Source: Granulosicoccus sp964437945
GTDB taxonomy: Bacteria > Pseudomonadota > Gammaproteobacteria > Granulosicoccales > Granulosicoccaceae
Assembly: GCA_964437945.1 (NCBI GenBank)
Contig: CAYTJF010000213.1
Span: 1 to 10,411, forward strand
DNA: 10,411 nucleotides
Direction of reading: 5' to 3'
Part shown: positions 1-6,706 of the stretch, one piece after another
Numbering within the stretch: the stretch's first letter is position 1
How the letters are laid out: every line of letters starts with the position of its first letter
Program-made: the position numbers and the translations under genes
The notes under the pieces: generated by a model
Databases searched by the model: none
What the model was told of the DNA's origin: nothing
Seen by the model: the letters and a program-made list of their open reading frames with translations, nothing else

Positions 1-60
1 GTCGGACTTGAGTCTCAATTGAGAGTGATTGAACGGAGTTTACATGAACGCATCGGTTGA
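1..60 (+). CDS. sctL: C-terminal end of SctL (T3SS ATPase regulator/stator), partial
   Basis: The frame starting at base 1 is open to a TGA at 58-60 and reads VGLESQLRVIERSLHERIG. The other two plus frames stop within the first 30 bases. The amphipathic tail with LESQL and ERSL resembles the extreme C-terminus of SctL/FliH-family stators, which bind the ATPase SctN, and sctL is commonly the gene just before sctN. It overlaps the sctN start by 17 bases. Only 19 residues are visible, so the assignment rests on this short match plus gene order. SctL is a cytoplasmic peripheral stalk linking SctN to the SctQ sorting platform. Confidence 0.62.
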   Translation, partial: VGLESQLRVIERSLHERIG

Positions 61-1381
61 AGCTCTTCTACGGCATTTACCAGAAAGCAGCGTCGAGCGC
101 ATTGGGAGTATTGTCAAAGCGTATGGAACCACTTTGCGCGCCTCCGGACTTGATGCACGAGTGGGCAGCCGAGTTGCAATTTGCAGTGTTGAAAACGACC
201 AGGCAGGAACTGCTACCAATAACGCTGATGTGACTCTATATGCCGATGTGGTTGGTATAGACGGCAACGAACTGCTGCTGTACCCACTAGGCTCCATTGA
301 TGGTATTCGTTTGGGTGCAGCGGTTAGCAGTGTAAGCAGTGCACAGCACATGAATTTTTCTACGGAGATGCCAGGCCGTGTCTATGATGGCCTGGGTAAT
401 GTGCTCGACGGAGAATCAGCACCCGCAGCGCAGCGCCGATTAGCGCTTAATGCAGACGCTCCTTCCGCTATCGATCGGTTGCCGATTGACGATGTGTTTG
501 TTACAGGGGTAAAAGCCATTGACAGTTTACTAACCGTTGGATGCGGTCAGCGCATAGGGATATTTGCAGCGGCCGGGGCGGGTAAGTCCACTTTGTTGAA
601 TATGTTGGCCACTAACTCCTCAGCTGACGTGACGGTTATTGCGCTTATCGGTGAGCGTGGCAGAGAGGTAGCAGAGTTTATCAACGAGAAGCTAACTCCA
701 AAGACGCGCGCACGAACGGTCATGGTAGTGTCCACCTCTGACCGACCTGCGATGGAACGTGTACAGGCGGCGCGATTTGCCACAGCAGTGGCTGAAGGTT
801 TTCGTGCGACCGGTAAAAATGTGCTGCTGTTGATGGATTCGGTTACCCGCTATGCCAGAGCCATGAGAGATATCGGTTTGTCAGTTGGCGAGGCACCAGT
901 AAGACGTGGGTTTCCCGGCTCGGTATTTGCCGATCTGCCCAAGTTACTTGAGCGTGCTGGAAACAGCGACACAGGTTCGATCACCGCCTTTTATACTGTG
1001 CTTACCGAAGATGAAGAGAATATCGACGCCATTGGCGAAGAGACTCGATCAATCCTCGATGGTCATATTATCTTGTCGCGAAAATTGGGTGAAAGTGGCC
1101 ACTACCCGGCAATCGATGTGTTAGCCAGCACTAGCCGGTTGTTTTTGTCGCTAACCGATGAAGCCCATCAGCAAGCGGCGATACAGCTACGCAAATTGAT
1201 GTCTAAATACGAAGATGTGGAGTTCCTTGTGCAGGTTGGTGAGCATGAGCGTGGGGCAGATACGCTGGCTGATCAAGCAATCGATTCCCAGGCTGATATT
1301 CAGGCATTTTTACAGCAACGCCATGACACGCCAAGTGCCTTTACTGATACCCAGAATCTACTGAAGAACCTGGTGTCCTAA
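44..1381 (+). CDS. sctN: T3SS ATPase SctN
   Basis: Cytoplasmic hexameric ATPase at the base of the export apparatus; it releases chaperones and unfolds substrates. The 445-residue length is usual for the family. Visible in order: an N-terminal beta-barrel region ending near PGRVYDGLGNVLDG (110-123); the Walker A loop AAAGAGKST (175-183); GERGREV (203-209); the Walker B strand LLLMD (261-265) running into SVTRYARA (266-273), a signature of SctN/FliI ATPases; then PGSVFADLPKLLERAG (291-306). The helical C-terminus follows. ATG at 44 is chosen because CGGAG (34-38) sits five bases upstream; a TTG at 29 would add only five residues and lies within the sctL tail. The family is related to F1 beta subunits and to flagellar FliI. 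The SctN choice over FliI rests on the neighbouring sctO-sctT genes. Confidence 0.97.
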   Translation: MNASVEALLRHLPESSVERIGSIVKAYGTTLRASGLDARVGSRVAICSVENDQAGTATNNADVTLYADVVGIDGNELLLYPLGSIDGIRLGAAVSSVSSAQHMNFSTEMPGRVYDGLGNVLDGESAPAAQRRLALNADAPSAIDRLPIDDVFVTGVKAIDSLLTVGCGQRIGIFAAAGAGKSTLLNMLATNSSADVTVIALIGERGREVAEFINEKLTPKTRARTVMVVSTSDRPAMERVQAARFATAVAEGFRATGKNVLLLMDSVTRYARAMRDIGLSVGEAPVRRGFPGSVFADLPKLLERAGNSDTGSITAFYTVLTEDEENIDAIGEETRSILDGHIILSRKLGESGHYPAIDVLASTSRLFLSLTDEAHQQAAIQLRKLMSKYEDVEFLVQVGEHERGADTLADQAIDSQADIQAFLQQRHDTPSAFTDTQNLLKNLVS

Positions 1382-1411
1382 AGTCAGTTAATTGCGTTTT
1401 TCGAGCAAACT

Positions 1412-1452
1412 TTTCCTGATTCACTGCGTTAGCTGAAGTGAGACACAGGAAA
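1412..1452 (+). promoter_or_regulatory. Hairpin in the sctN-sctO gap, just before the sctO ribosome binding site
   Basis: TTTCCTG (1412-1418) pairs with CAGGAAA (1446-1452). Inside it, TCACT (1421-1425) pairs with AGTGA (1437-1441) around an 11-base loop. The two stems are separated by a small asymmetric internal loop. The structure ends three bases before AGAGG (1455-1459), the likely sctO ribosome binding site. There is no downstream T-run, so it does not look like an intrinsic terminator. An mRNA-stability or translation-control element, or an RNA processing site, is possible. No family is recognised. Confidence 0.4.
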
Positions 1453-1471
1453 TCAGAGGCTCTCAAGCGCT

Positions 1472-1978
1472 ATGTCCGGTAAGAGTACGACCAAAAAACC
1501 ACAGATCTTAAGTAAATTGGCTCACCTCTACGATTTGAGGCAGAGCAAAGCGCGTAAGCAATACCAGCTGCAACAAAAGTGTGTGTCTGATGCGCGGGCC
1601 AAAGTTGATCAGTGCGAACTTGATCATCGGGCAGTCGGTGCGCAGGAGCAACAATTGAGTCTGGTGGCCGAATCTGAAGCCCTTGCATCAAATATCCGTG
1701 CACAGCAGCAAATTCAAATTAAGCGCAAGTGGTTGAAATACGATGCGCAGAAAACCGAATACTTCCTTAACGATGCACTCAGTGATCTAACGGCTGAAAC
1801 GCAAGAAGCAGATCAACTGCGTTCACAGTGGATGCAACTACGTAATCGGCATGATGAGTTTCATCATCAGCACCGAGCCGCAATCAAAGCAGGTCGCAAC
1901 AATCAATTGATGCTCGAAGAGCATGAGCAGGAAGATGAAGCGCTTGGTCGAAACCTTGGAGCACAACATCATGGCTAG
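1472..1978 (+). CDS. sctO: T3SS central stalk protein SctO (YscO-like)
   Basis: Small cytoplasmic coiled-coil protein thought to act as the central stalk inside the SctN hexamer, contacting the export gate SctV; it is the counterpart of flagellar FliJ. The product is 168 residues, charged, rich in Gln, Lys, Arg and Glu, with almost no hydrophobic core. Long heptad-like helices run from about residue 12 to 70 (LSKLAHLYDLRQSKARKQYQL) and again from about 75 to 155. The basic leucine-containing N-terminus followed by two helices is typical of YscO/FliJ. Family members have low sequence identity, so the call relies on length, coiled-coil character and position between sctN and sctP. AGAGG at 1455-1459 lies 12 bases before the ATG, rather far. 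The last 8 bases overlap sctP. Confidence 0.85.
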   Translation: MSGKSTTKKPQILSKLAHLYDLRQSKARKQYQLQQKCVSDARAKVDQCELDHRAVGAQEQQLSLVAESEALASNIRAQQQIQIKRKWLKYDAQKTEYFLNDALSDLTAETQEADQLRSQWMQLRNRHDEFHHQHRAAIKAGRNNQLMLEEHEQEDEALGRNLGAQHHG

Positions 1979-2588
1979 GCTACAACATGCGCAGATAAAA
2001 ACTTATGCAGTCAAATCAAAAGCGAACGATAACATTCAACGCAACAATCGGGCAGCAGATCAGCATGCTTTTGAACATGCTTTGAAAGTTGCTAGTAGTG
2101 AGAAGTCAGAAAAAGTCGGTAGTGCAATTGGATCACCTGATACTTCAGAGTTTGTTTTTAACCTCGATGAGCAGGATGATCATAATCGGCACAACAACCT
2201 TGTTTCATTAACTGCCGGCGCGTTTCAGTCCGTTCAATACGCTGACCCCTTCTACGCTGGTTCTGAATCCGTGCTCGAAAACCGTACTCATTTTGCAAAA
2301 GAGTTTTTTGATAATCAAGGCTGTGATTCGGCAATTTGTGCAGACAGACTTGAGGAGGTAAGCGACTGGTTGGATGAAATACTCGATCGAGAAGGTGACA
2401 GTGCCGATGGTTGGACATTTGAATTTGAAACTGACGATGCGCAATTGGTTAAGTTGCAATTGTTTTGTCAACAAGACGGGCAGTGGTCAGCATGCATTAA
2501 TCTGGATGCTTCGCTCAATGATCAGCAGGAGCTGGAGCTTATGTTGAGTAAAAAAGGTGTGGCACTTTCACGGACGAATTTCTCATGA
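1971..2588 (+). CDS. sctP: T3SS needle-length/substrate-switch protein SctP (YscP/HpaP-like)
   Basis: SctP proteins measure or limit needle length and switch the export apparatus from early to later substrates through a C-terminal domain that contacts SctU. This 205-residue protein has a hydrophilic, probably unstructured N-terminal two thirds and a compact beta-rich C-terminus (about 147-200) beginning WTFEFETDDAQL and ending in a Leu-rich helix. That layout fits the HpaP/YscP type. GGAG at 1958-1961 lies nine bases before ATG 1971, so I prefer this start. An in-frame ATG at 1923 would add 16 residues and lie wholly inside sctO. The overlap with sctO is 8 bases (ATGGCTAG) and with the kinase gene 4 bases (ATGA). 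The sequence is divergent, so the call depends partly on position. Confidence 0.7.
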   Translation: MARLQHAQIKTYAVKSKANDNIQRNNRAADQHAFEHALKVASSEKSEKVGSAIGSPDTSEFVFNLDEQDDHNRHNNLVSLTAGAFQSVQYADPFYAGSESVLENRTHFAKEFFDNQGCDSAICADRLEEVSDWLDEILDREGDSADGWTFEFETDDAQLVKLQLFCQQDGQWSACINLDASLNDQQELELMLSKKGVALSRTNFS

Positions 2589-3427
2589 ATGCACAGGTCG
2601 CCAACGATAGTCGGTCCAGAAGGAATTCCAATGTAACTGGATGGCAGCATTACCTTGCTGAGCGTGATCAGCTATTTCTGCGCTCACGATCAATATCAGT
2701 GAGTGAAATGGCAACGACGCTTGCACATGAGTTGAACCAGCCTTTAGGTGCCATTTCGAATATTTTAAATGGATTGCAGATGCGTATGGAGGCAGGAGCT
2801 GACGATGTTGATCAGTACCGTAAAGCGGTAGATCTGGCTCTGCAACAAACACAATTTGCAGCACGAGTCATTGCGCGAATCAGGGATTTCACAGAACCAC
2901 AGCAACCTGAATTTGTTCAATTCAATGTGGTTGATTTACTTAATCATAGTGTTCGTTTATTGGACTGGGTGTTTAGTGCCGATTCAGTTCGTGTTGTTCT
3001 GACTTGCACCGAGCCTGATGACATTAGTTCAAGCTTAGGCGAAGAGCACAATCCCGAACAATTTATGGTAACTGCGGACTACACCATGATTCAGCAGGTG
3101 TTTACCAATCTATTACGTAACGCATGCGATTCTATCCGCGATACGAAAAACGTTAAACGCGCTATTCGCGTGATGGTTAGTCGGGTTCACGATGGAATCA
3201 AAATTGAAATCAAGGACACCGGTATCGGGCTCAAAGGTGTTAATCCAGAGAATTTATTTACACCGTTTCAATCGTCAAAAAAAGATGGGATGGGTGTTGG
3301 GCTAAATATTTGTAAATCGTTCATAGAGTTGCATCAAGGCAAGTTGTGGATCACTCCTAATAAAGAGGTTGGATGTACGGCGCACGTTTTATTGCGAACA
3401 TCATTACCTGGAGAAAATCATGCATAG
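2585..3427 (+). CDS. Soluble sensor-less histidine kinase embedded in the T3SS operon
   Basis: A complete kinase core of 280 residues. The H-box SEMATTLAHELNQPLGAIS (40-58) puts the phospho-accepting His at 48 and is of the FixL/DctB/TtrS type (HExNQPL). The ATP-binding domain shows the N-box NLLRNACDSI (175-184), G1 box DTGIG (211-215), F-box FTPF (225-228) and G2 box GMGVGL (235-240). Only about 38 residues precede the H-box, with no signal peptide, membrane segment or room for a PAS or GAF domain, so the protein is cytoplasmic and must take its signal from a partner or from an unrecognised short N-terminus. It probably phosphorylates the response regulator encoded directly downstream. Its ATG overlaps the sctP stop (ATGA). 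There is no strong ribosome binding site, which fits translational coupling. Confidence 0.94.
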   Translation: MNAQVANDSRSRRNSNVTGWQHYLAERDQLFLRSRSISVSEMATTLAHELNQPLGAISNILNGLQMRMEAGADDVDQYRKAVDLALQQTQFAARVIARIRDFTEPQQPEFVQFNVVDLLNHSVRLLDWVFSADSVRVVLTCTEPDDISSSLGEEHNPEQFMVTADYTMIQQVFTNLLRNACDSIRDTKNVKRAIRVMVSRVHDGIKIEIKDTGIGLKGVNPENLFTPFQSSKKDGMGVGLNICKSFIELHQGKLWITPNKEVGCTAHVLLRTSLPGENHA

Positions 3428-4034
3428 TCAATCCATTTGTATTATTGATGATAACGATACGTTTCGCCAATCAATGGGTTGGTTGCTGTCTGGCATGGGC
3501 CATTCGGTAACCGAATTTAGTGACCCAGCGGTTGGCCTTAACGCAATAAAAGATGGGCTCGATTGTGAGTGCTTACTAATCGACGTTCGTATGCCAGAAA
3601 TGAGTGGGCTCGATGTTCACGACAAACTCATTGAGGCGGGTGCGCAAATACCGGTTGTGTACATGACAGGACATGGTGATGTTGCATTGGCAGTGGAGGC
3701 CATGAATAAAGGCGCAGTTACCTTTCTTGAAAAGCCTTTGGATACTTCGGCGTTGACAAAGGCGCTTGATAAAGTTGCTGAGGTGCAGAGGAAGCGTGTT
3801 AAAAGCAGCATAAGCATCGATAAAATGAGCCAGTTCCAGGAAGACTTAAAAAAACTGACACCGCGTGAAGCAGAAGTCATGTATGCCATCGTTGAAGGTA
3901 AGGCAAATAAAGTCACGGCATACGATCTTGGCATTAGCCAGAAAACAGTTGAGCTTCATCGTTCGCGGGTAATGCGCAAGCTACCGGTTCGCAGTTCGCA
4001 GGAGTTGGTCAAAATGGTGATTCTCAGTCAATGA
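3420..4034 (+). CDS. FixJ/LuxR-type response regulator embedded in the T3SS operon
   Basis: A 204-residue two-domain transcription regulator. Receiver domain (about 5-120): acidic pocket D10-D11, phospho-accepting D55 in LLIDVRMPEMSG, T83 in MTGHGD and K105 in LEKP, so all catalytic residues are present. Output domain (about 146-200): a LuxR/FixJ helix-turn-helix starting LTPREAEVM, with recognition helix ISQKTVELHRSRVMRKL (172-188). The NK..AYDLGIS spacing is close to the FixJ pattern. The start at 3420 is supported by GGAG at 3410-3413, six bases upstream. It overlaps the kinase gene by 8 bases (ATGCATAG) and sctQ by 4 (ATGA). It is inferred to be the kinase's partner and to control T3SS promoters. 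Target sites are not visible. Confidence 0.95.
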   Translation: MHSQSICIIDDNDTFRQSMGWLLSGMGHSVTEFSDPAVGLNAIKDGLDCECLLIDVRMPEMSGLDVHDKLIEAGAQIPVVYMTGHGDVALAVEAMNKGAVTFLEKPLDTSALTKALDKVAEVQRKRVKSSISIDKMSQFQEDLKKLTPREAEVMYAIVEGKANKVTAYDLGISQKTVELHRSRVMRKLPVRSSQELVKMVILSQ

Positions 4035-4930
4035 GTAATACCCTGATACCAATTACTGAACAGACTGTTGATCACTCGTTTGCGCCTGAGCGAGTGTGTT
4101 ATGAGGCCCACTGGCGCAATAGATCAGTCTTTATTTCAGCACCTTGCCAGTCAACCCGCGAATGGCAATGGCATTGTCTGGCCTCTGCCATATTACTTGA
4201 GCGGTTAGAGGATGCCTGCGTTCTGGCCGAAACCATTCTTGAAAGTTCGCTGCAGTTTTTTGTAAGTGAACTTCCCGGTGAGTGTAAAAACGCCGGACAG
4301 GCAAACAATTCTAATGGACAGGAAACAGGATACTTGCGTGTGTTGTTAACCTGTTCTGATGATGAGGTGGAAGTTTGGATGCCAGCGGGTGCACACACTA
4401 ACATGGCACGCCATGGCGAACTGATCAAATCATCTAATTTGAGTTGGTCCAGAGTTTCGGCATCAATAAAAATTGCTCACATTATGCTTGACCGGCCTGA
4501 TGTTTCTCGCTTGCAACAGGGAGCTTTGATACTAATTCCTGCATCATGGCAGCAACAGTGGATGTGCACAGTCGATGTACCACAGTTTGAGTGCAGTATC
4601 GCTGCAACGATCAATCCGGTCAGTGGCACAATAGACTTGGACTACAACAATTCCACTGAGCACACATCTGTCGTAACAACCGACGAGATGCGCGTCGAGA
4701 ACGCGTCAGGTCAAAGCCTGGTTACGGTCTACCTTGATCAGCCTGTTACCATAGATCCCGGTGCTTTGTTGCTCGGCATTCAAACTGATAACGTTACAAG
4801 CAAAAGCTTATCTATTTCAGTTTCCCTGGCGCAAGCGCGCTGCCATTGTCATATCAACACAAGTCAATTTGTTGCTGATCTTATAAAAGTAGGAGACGGG
4901 TTCGGACTGTCTATTAGGGAGTTTTCCTAA
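4031..4930 (+). CDS. sctQ: T3SS C-ring/sorting-platform protein SctQ, divergent
   Basis: SctQ forms the cytoplasmic sorting platform that loads substrates and links to SctL and SctK. The product is 299 residues with no membrane segment. The C-terminal 70 residues (from LVTVYLDQPV) end in a pattern like the second SpoA domain of SctQ/FliN: a beta segment around ARCHCHIN, then DLIKVGDGFGLSIREF. A first SpoA-like segment is suggested around residues 145-200 (LDRPDVSRLQQGALILIP). Overall sequence is weakly conserved and unusually rich in Ser, Thr and Asn with several Cys. Position directly before sctR is the standard one. ATG 4031 overlaps the regulator's stop, and the sctR start overlaps its stop by one base. 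An in-frame ATG at 4688 could give an 80-residue C-terminal form, as known for some SctQ genes, but its ribosome binding site is weak. Confidence 0.78.
   Translation: MSNTLIPITEQTVDHSFAPERVCYEAHWRNRSVFISAPCQSTREWQWHCLASAILLERLEDACVLAETILESSLQFFVSELPGECKNAGQANNSNGQETGYLRVLLTCSDDEVEVWMPAGAHTNMARHGELIKSSNLSWSRVSASIKIAHIMLDRPDVSRLQQGALILIPASWQQQWMCTVDVPQFECSIAATINPVSGTIDLDYNNSTEHTSVVTTDEMRVENASGQSLVTVYLDQPVTIDPGALLLGIQTDNVTSKSLSISVSLAQARCHCHINTSQFVADLIKVGDGFGLSIREFS
4916..4921 (+). promoter_or_regulatory. Strong ribosome binding site for sctR
   Basis: AGGGAG lies within the last codons of sctQ, eight bases before the sctR ATG at 4930. It is the strongest ribosome binding site in the T3SS operon of this window. 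It fixes the sctR start even though the two genes overlap in TAATG. Confidence 0.7.
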
Positions 4931-5583
4931 TGGATTTGACCACCTTTTCACCATCGTCGGCCCTAATCACAGTTGTACTGTTAACACTGGCACCGTTCGC
5001 CGCAGTCATGGTGACGTCGTTTACAAAAATCGTCGTGGTGCTCAGTTTGTTACGAAACGCACTTGGTCTGCAACAAGTGCCGCCAAACCTGGTGCTTAAT
5101 GGTTTGGCGATTGTGCTTTCTATATACGTTATGTACCCAACAACTCAGCTGGTGATGGAGAATGTGTCTTCCATTGAGGATATCAGCAGTTCGACCGATT
5201 CCATGTTGTCAGCGGCTGAAGCTGCGAAAGAGCCTTTCAGGGAATTTATGTTGAAACATTCGCGCCTGGAAGATCGAGAATTCTTTCTGGACAGTCTTCG
5301 CGGTTTAATGTCCGTTGAGCGACAGTCAAGTGTGACTGTTGATGACCTTGTTGTGGTTATACCAGCATTTACAATAAACGAATTAACCAATGCGTTTCAA
5401 ATTGGTTTTGTCATATTTTTACCGTTCATCATAATTGATCTGGTGATTGCCAATATTCTGATGGCGATGGGCATGATGATGTTGTCGCCAACTGTGGTGT
5501 CGCTTCCGTTCAAACTGTTGTTGTTCGTGTTGGTCGATGGTTGGACCAAGTTGGCGCACGGTCTCGTTATGTCGTACTTTTAA
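4930..5583 (+). CDS. sctR: T3SS export gate protein SctR
   Basis: SctR is the main subunit of the helical SctRST export gate embedded in the basal body (five SctR per complex). The product is 217 residues, the usual length. A hydrophobic N-terminal helix is followed by the family's hallmark segment TSFTKIVVVLSLLRNALGLQ (29-48), then VPPNLVLNGLAIVLS. The middle is polar (about 75-140). The C-terminal hydrophobic stretch includes FVIFLPFIIIDLVIANILMA and MGMMMLSPTVVSLPFKLLLF, typical of SctR/FliP. No cleavable signal peptide of the FliP type is evident. It is followed by sctS after one base. The call is secure. Confidence 0.97.
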   Translation: MDLTTFSPSSALITVVLLTLAPFAAVMVTSFTKIVVVLSLLRNALGLQQVPPNLVLNGLAIVLSIYVMYPTTQLVMENVSSIEDISSSTDSMLSAAEAAKEPFREFMLKHSRLEDREFFLDSLRGLMSVERQSSVTVDDLVVVIPAFTINELTNAFQIGFVIFLPFIIIDLVIANILMAMGMMMLSPTVVSLPFKLLLFVLVDGWTKLAHGLVMSYF

Positions 5584-5584
5584 T

Positions 5585-5857
5585 ATGTTTGATTCAACTA
5601 CATTGCAACTTGCTCAAGAATCACTATGGCTGGTATTGCTGCTGGCAGGACCACCTGTACTGGTGGCCGCCGTGGTTGGAATACTCATTGCCTTTGTACA
5701 GGCAGCCACACAACTTCAAGAGCAGACGTTTCAGTTTGCGGCTAAATTGCTTGCAGTAGTGTTAACCATATTTTTTACGGCATCCTTAATGGGTGGTGCT
5801 CTGTTTGAGTTTACTGATCGAGTATTTAGCGACTTTCCAATAATGTTTGGTGCCTGA
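5585..5857 (+). CDS. sctS: T3SS export gate protein SctS
   Basis: Small two-helix-hairpin subunit of the SctRST gate, 90 residues, the family's normal size. Two hydrophobic segments are visible: about 13-38 (LWLVLLLAGPPVLVAAVVGI) and about 52-75 (LLAVVLTIFFTASLMGG). They are separated by the conserved polar FVQAATQLQEQTFQFAAK stretch typical of SctS/FliQ. ATG 5585 starts one base after the sctR stop. No strong ribosome binding site is seen, so translation probably depends on coupling. An in-frame ATG at 5537 would add 16 residues inside sctR and spoil the conserved N-terminus. Confidence 0.97.
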   Translation: MFDSTTLQLAQESLWLVLLLAGPPVLVAAVVGILIAFVQAATQLQEQTFQFAAKLLAVVLTIFFTASLMGGALFEFTDRVFSDFPIMFGA

Positions 5858-5858
5858 C

Positions 5859-6656
5859 ATGGATAGCTCGCTTCTGGTGTCAGTGCTTGAAGGACAAGTG
5901 CTGTTGGTGGCCGTGGGTATGACTCGTCTGGCTACCGCGTTTTTGTTATTGCCGTTGTTTTCTTCAAATTTGATTCCGCCACTGATTCGAAATTCCATAT
6001 TTGTAGCTTTGACCCTGGTAGTGCTGGTTGCCCACGGTCCAGTTGAAATCGACTTTATGGGCGGAACTCAATTGCTGAGTGTTTTTGTTGTTGAGGTCGT
6101 GCTCGGCGCTGCCTTAGGGCTATTCTTTGGTTTGTTCCTGTGGGCATTTGAAGCGGCTGGTGAGGTCATCGATACCGCTATTGGTACCTCCATGGCAATG
6201 ATTCACGATCCGATAAGTGGTAATGAGGTGACGCTGTTTGGCGAGTTTTTGGGTCGTTGGGCAAACTACCTTTTTATGGCATCGGGCGGGATGATATTAA
6301 TCACGGGTGTTGTCCTTAATAGTTTTGCACTGTGGCCAATCGGTGTACCGTTACCGCAAATTGCCAGCGATTCGGTTCAGATTTTTCTCTCAGAATTCTC
6401 GGTGTTTTTCTCTTTGATGCTTATGCTGGCAGCACCGCTGTTGTTGATCATATTTCTGGTTGATTTATCGATGGGTCTGGTTAATCGATTTGCACAACAG
6501 TTGAATGTATTGTTTCTGTCGATATCGATTAAATCCATTCTTTCGTTGGTTATTCTGGCAATGCTACTGCCAAGCCTTACTCAGGTTTTTGTGAATGAGT
6601 TGCAAGTGCATTCAGACAGTGCACTGCAAATGGTGCAATCGCTCTTTCAACCTTAG
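5859..6656 (+). CDS. sctT: T3SS export gate protein SctT
   Basis: SctT is the single-copy SctRST subunit that caps the gate. The product is 265 residues with about six long hydrophobic segments. The early TRLATAFLLLPLFSSNLIPP stretch and the later DTAIGTSMAMIHDP region fit the SctT/FliR family, as does FLVDLSMGLVNRFAQQLNVLF near residue 205-230. I place the start at ATG 5859, one base after the sctS stop. GTG 5850 and TTG 5847 are in frame, would add only three or four residues, and cannot be excluded because no clear ribosome binding site is present. It is the last T3SS gene on this strand: sctU, which often follows sctT, is absent here. Confidence 0.96.
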   Translation: MDSSLLVSVLEGQVLLVAVGMTRLATAFLLLPLFSSNLIPPLIRNSIFVALTLVVLVAHGPVEIDFMGGTQLLSVFVVEVVLGAALGLFFGLFLWAFEAAGEVIDTAIGTSMAMIHDPISGNEVTLFGEFLGRWANYLFMASGGMILITGVVLNSFALWPIGVPLPQIASDSVQIFLSEFSVFFSLMLMLAAPLLLIIFLVDLSMGLVNRFAQQLNVLFLSISIKSILSLVILAMLLPSLTQVFVNELQVHSDSALQMVQSLFQP

Positions 6657-6685
6657 TTATTATAAGTAAATTAGTAACTAATTTT
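6653..6685 (+). terminator. Weak AT-rich stem and T-run after sctT
   Basis: TTAGTTA (6653-6659) pairs with TAACTAA (6675-6681) across a 15-base loop, followed by TTTT. It sits in the 50-base gap between the convergent sctT and the 208-aa minus-strand gene. The stem has one G-C pair and is too weak to be a convincing intrinsic terminator. It is listed because nothing better exists at this operon end. Confidence 0.22.
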
Positions 6686-6706
6686 GTAATGGTTTCTAGA
6701 ATGAAA

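Noticed and set aside
13..24. Perfect palindrome TCTCAATTGAGA just before sctN
   Set aside because: It lies within the coding frame of the sctL tail and has no associated promoter elements; a 12-bp palindrome alone is weak evidence for an operator.
1923..1970. Earlier ATG for sctP at 1923
   Set aside because: It lies wholly in sctO, and the GGAG nine bases before ATG 1971 makes the later start better supported.
3369..3419. Earlier ATG for the response regulator at 3369
   Set aside because: It would add 17 residues not typical of receiver domains and lies inside the kinase gene; GGAG at 3410-3413 supports ATG 3420.
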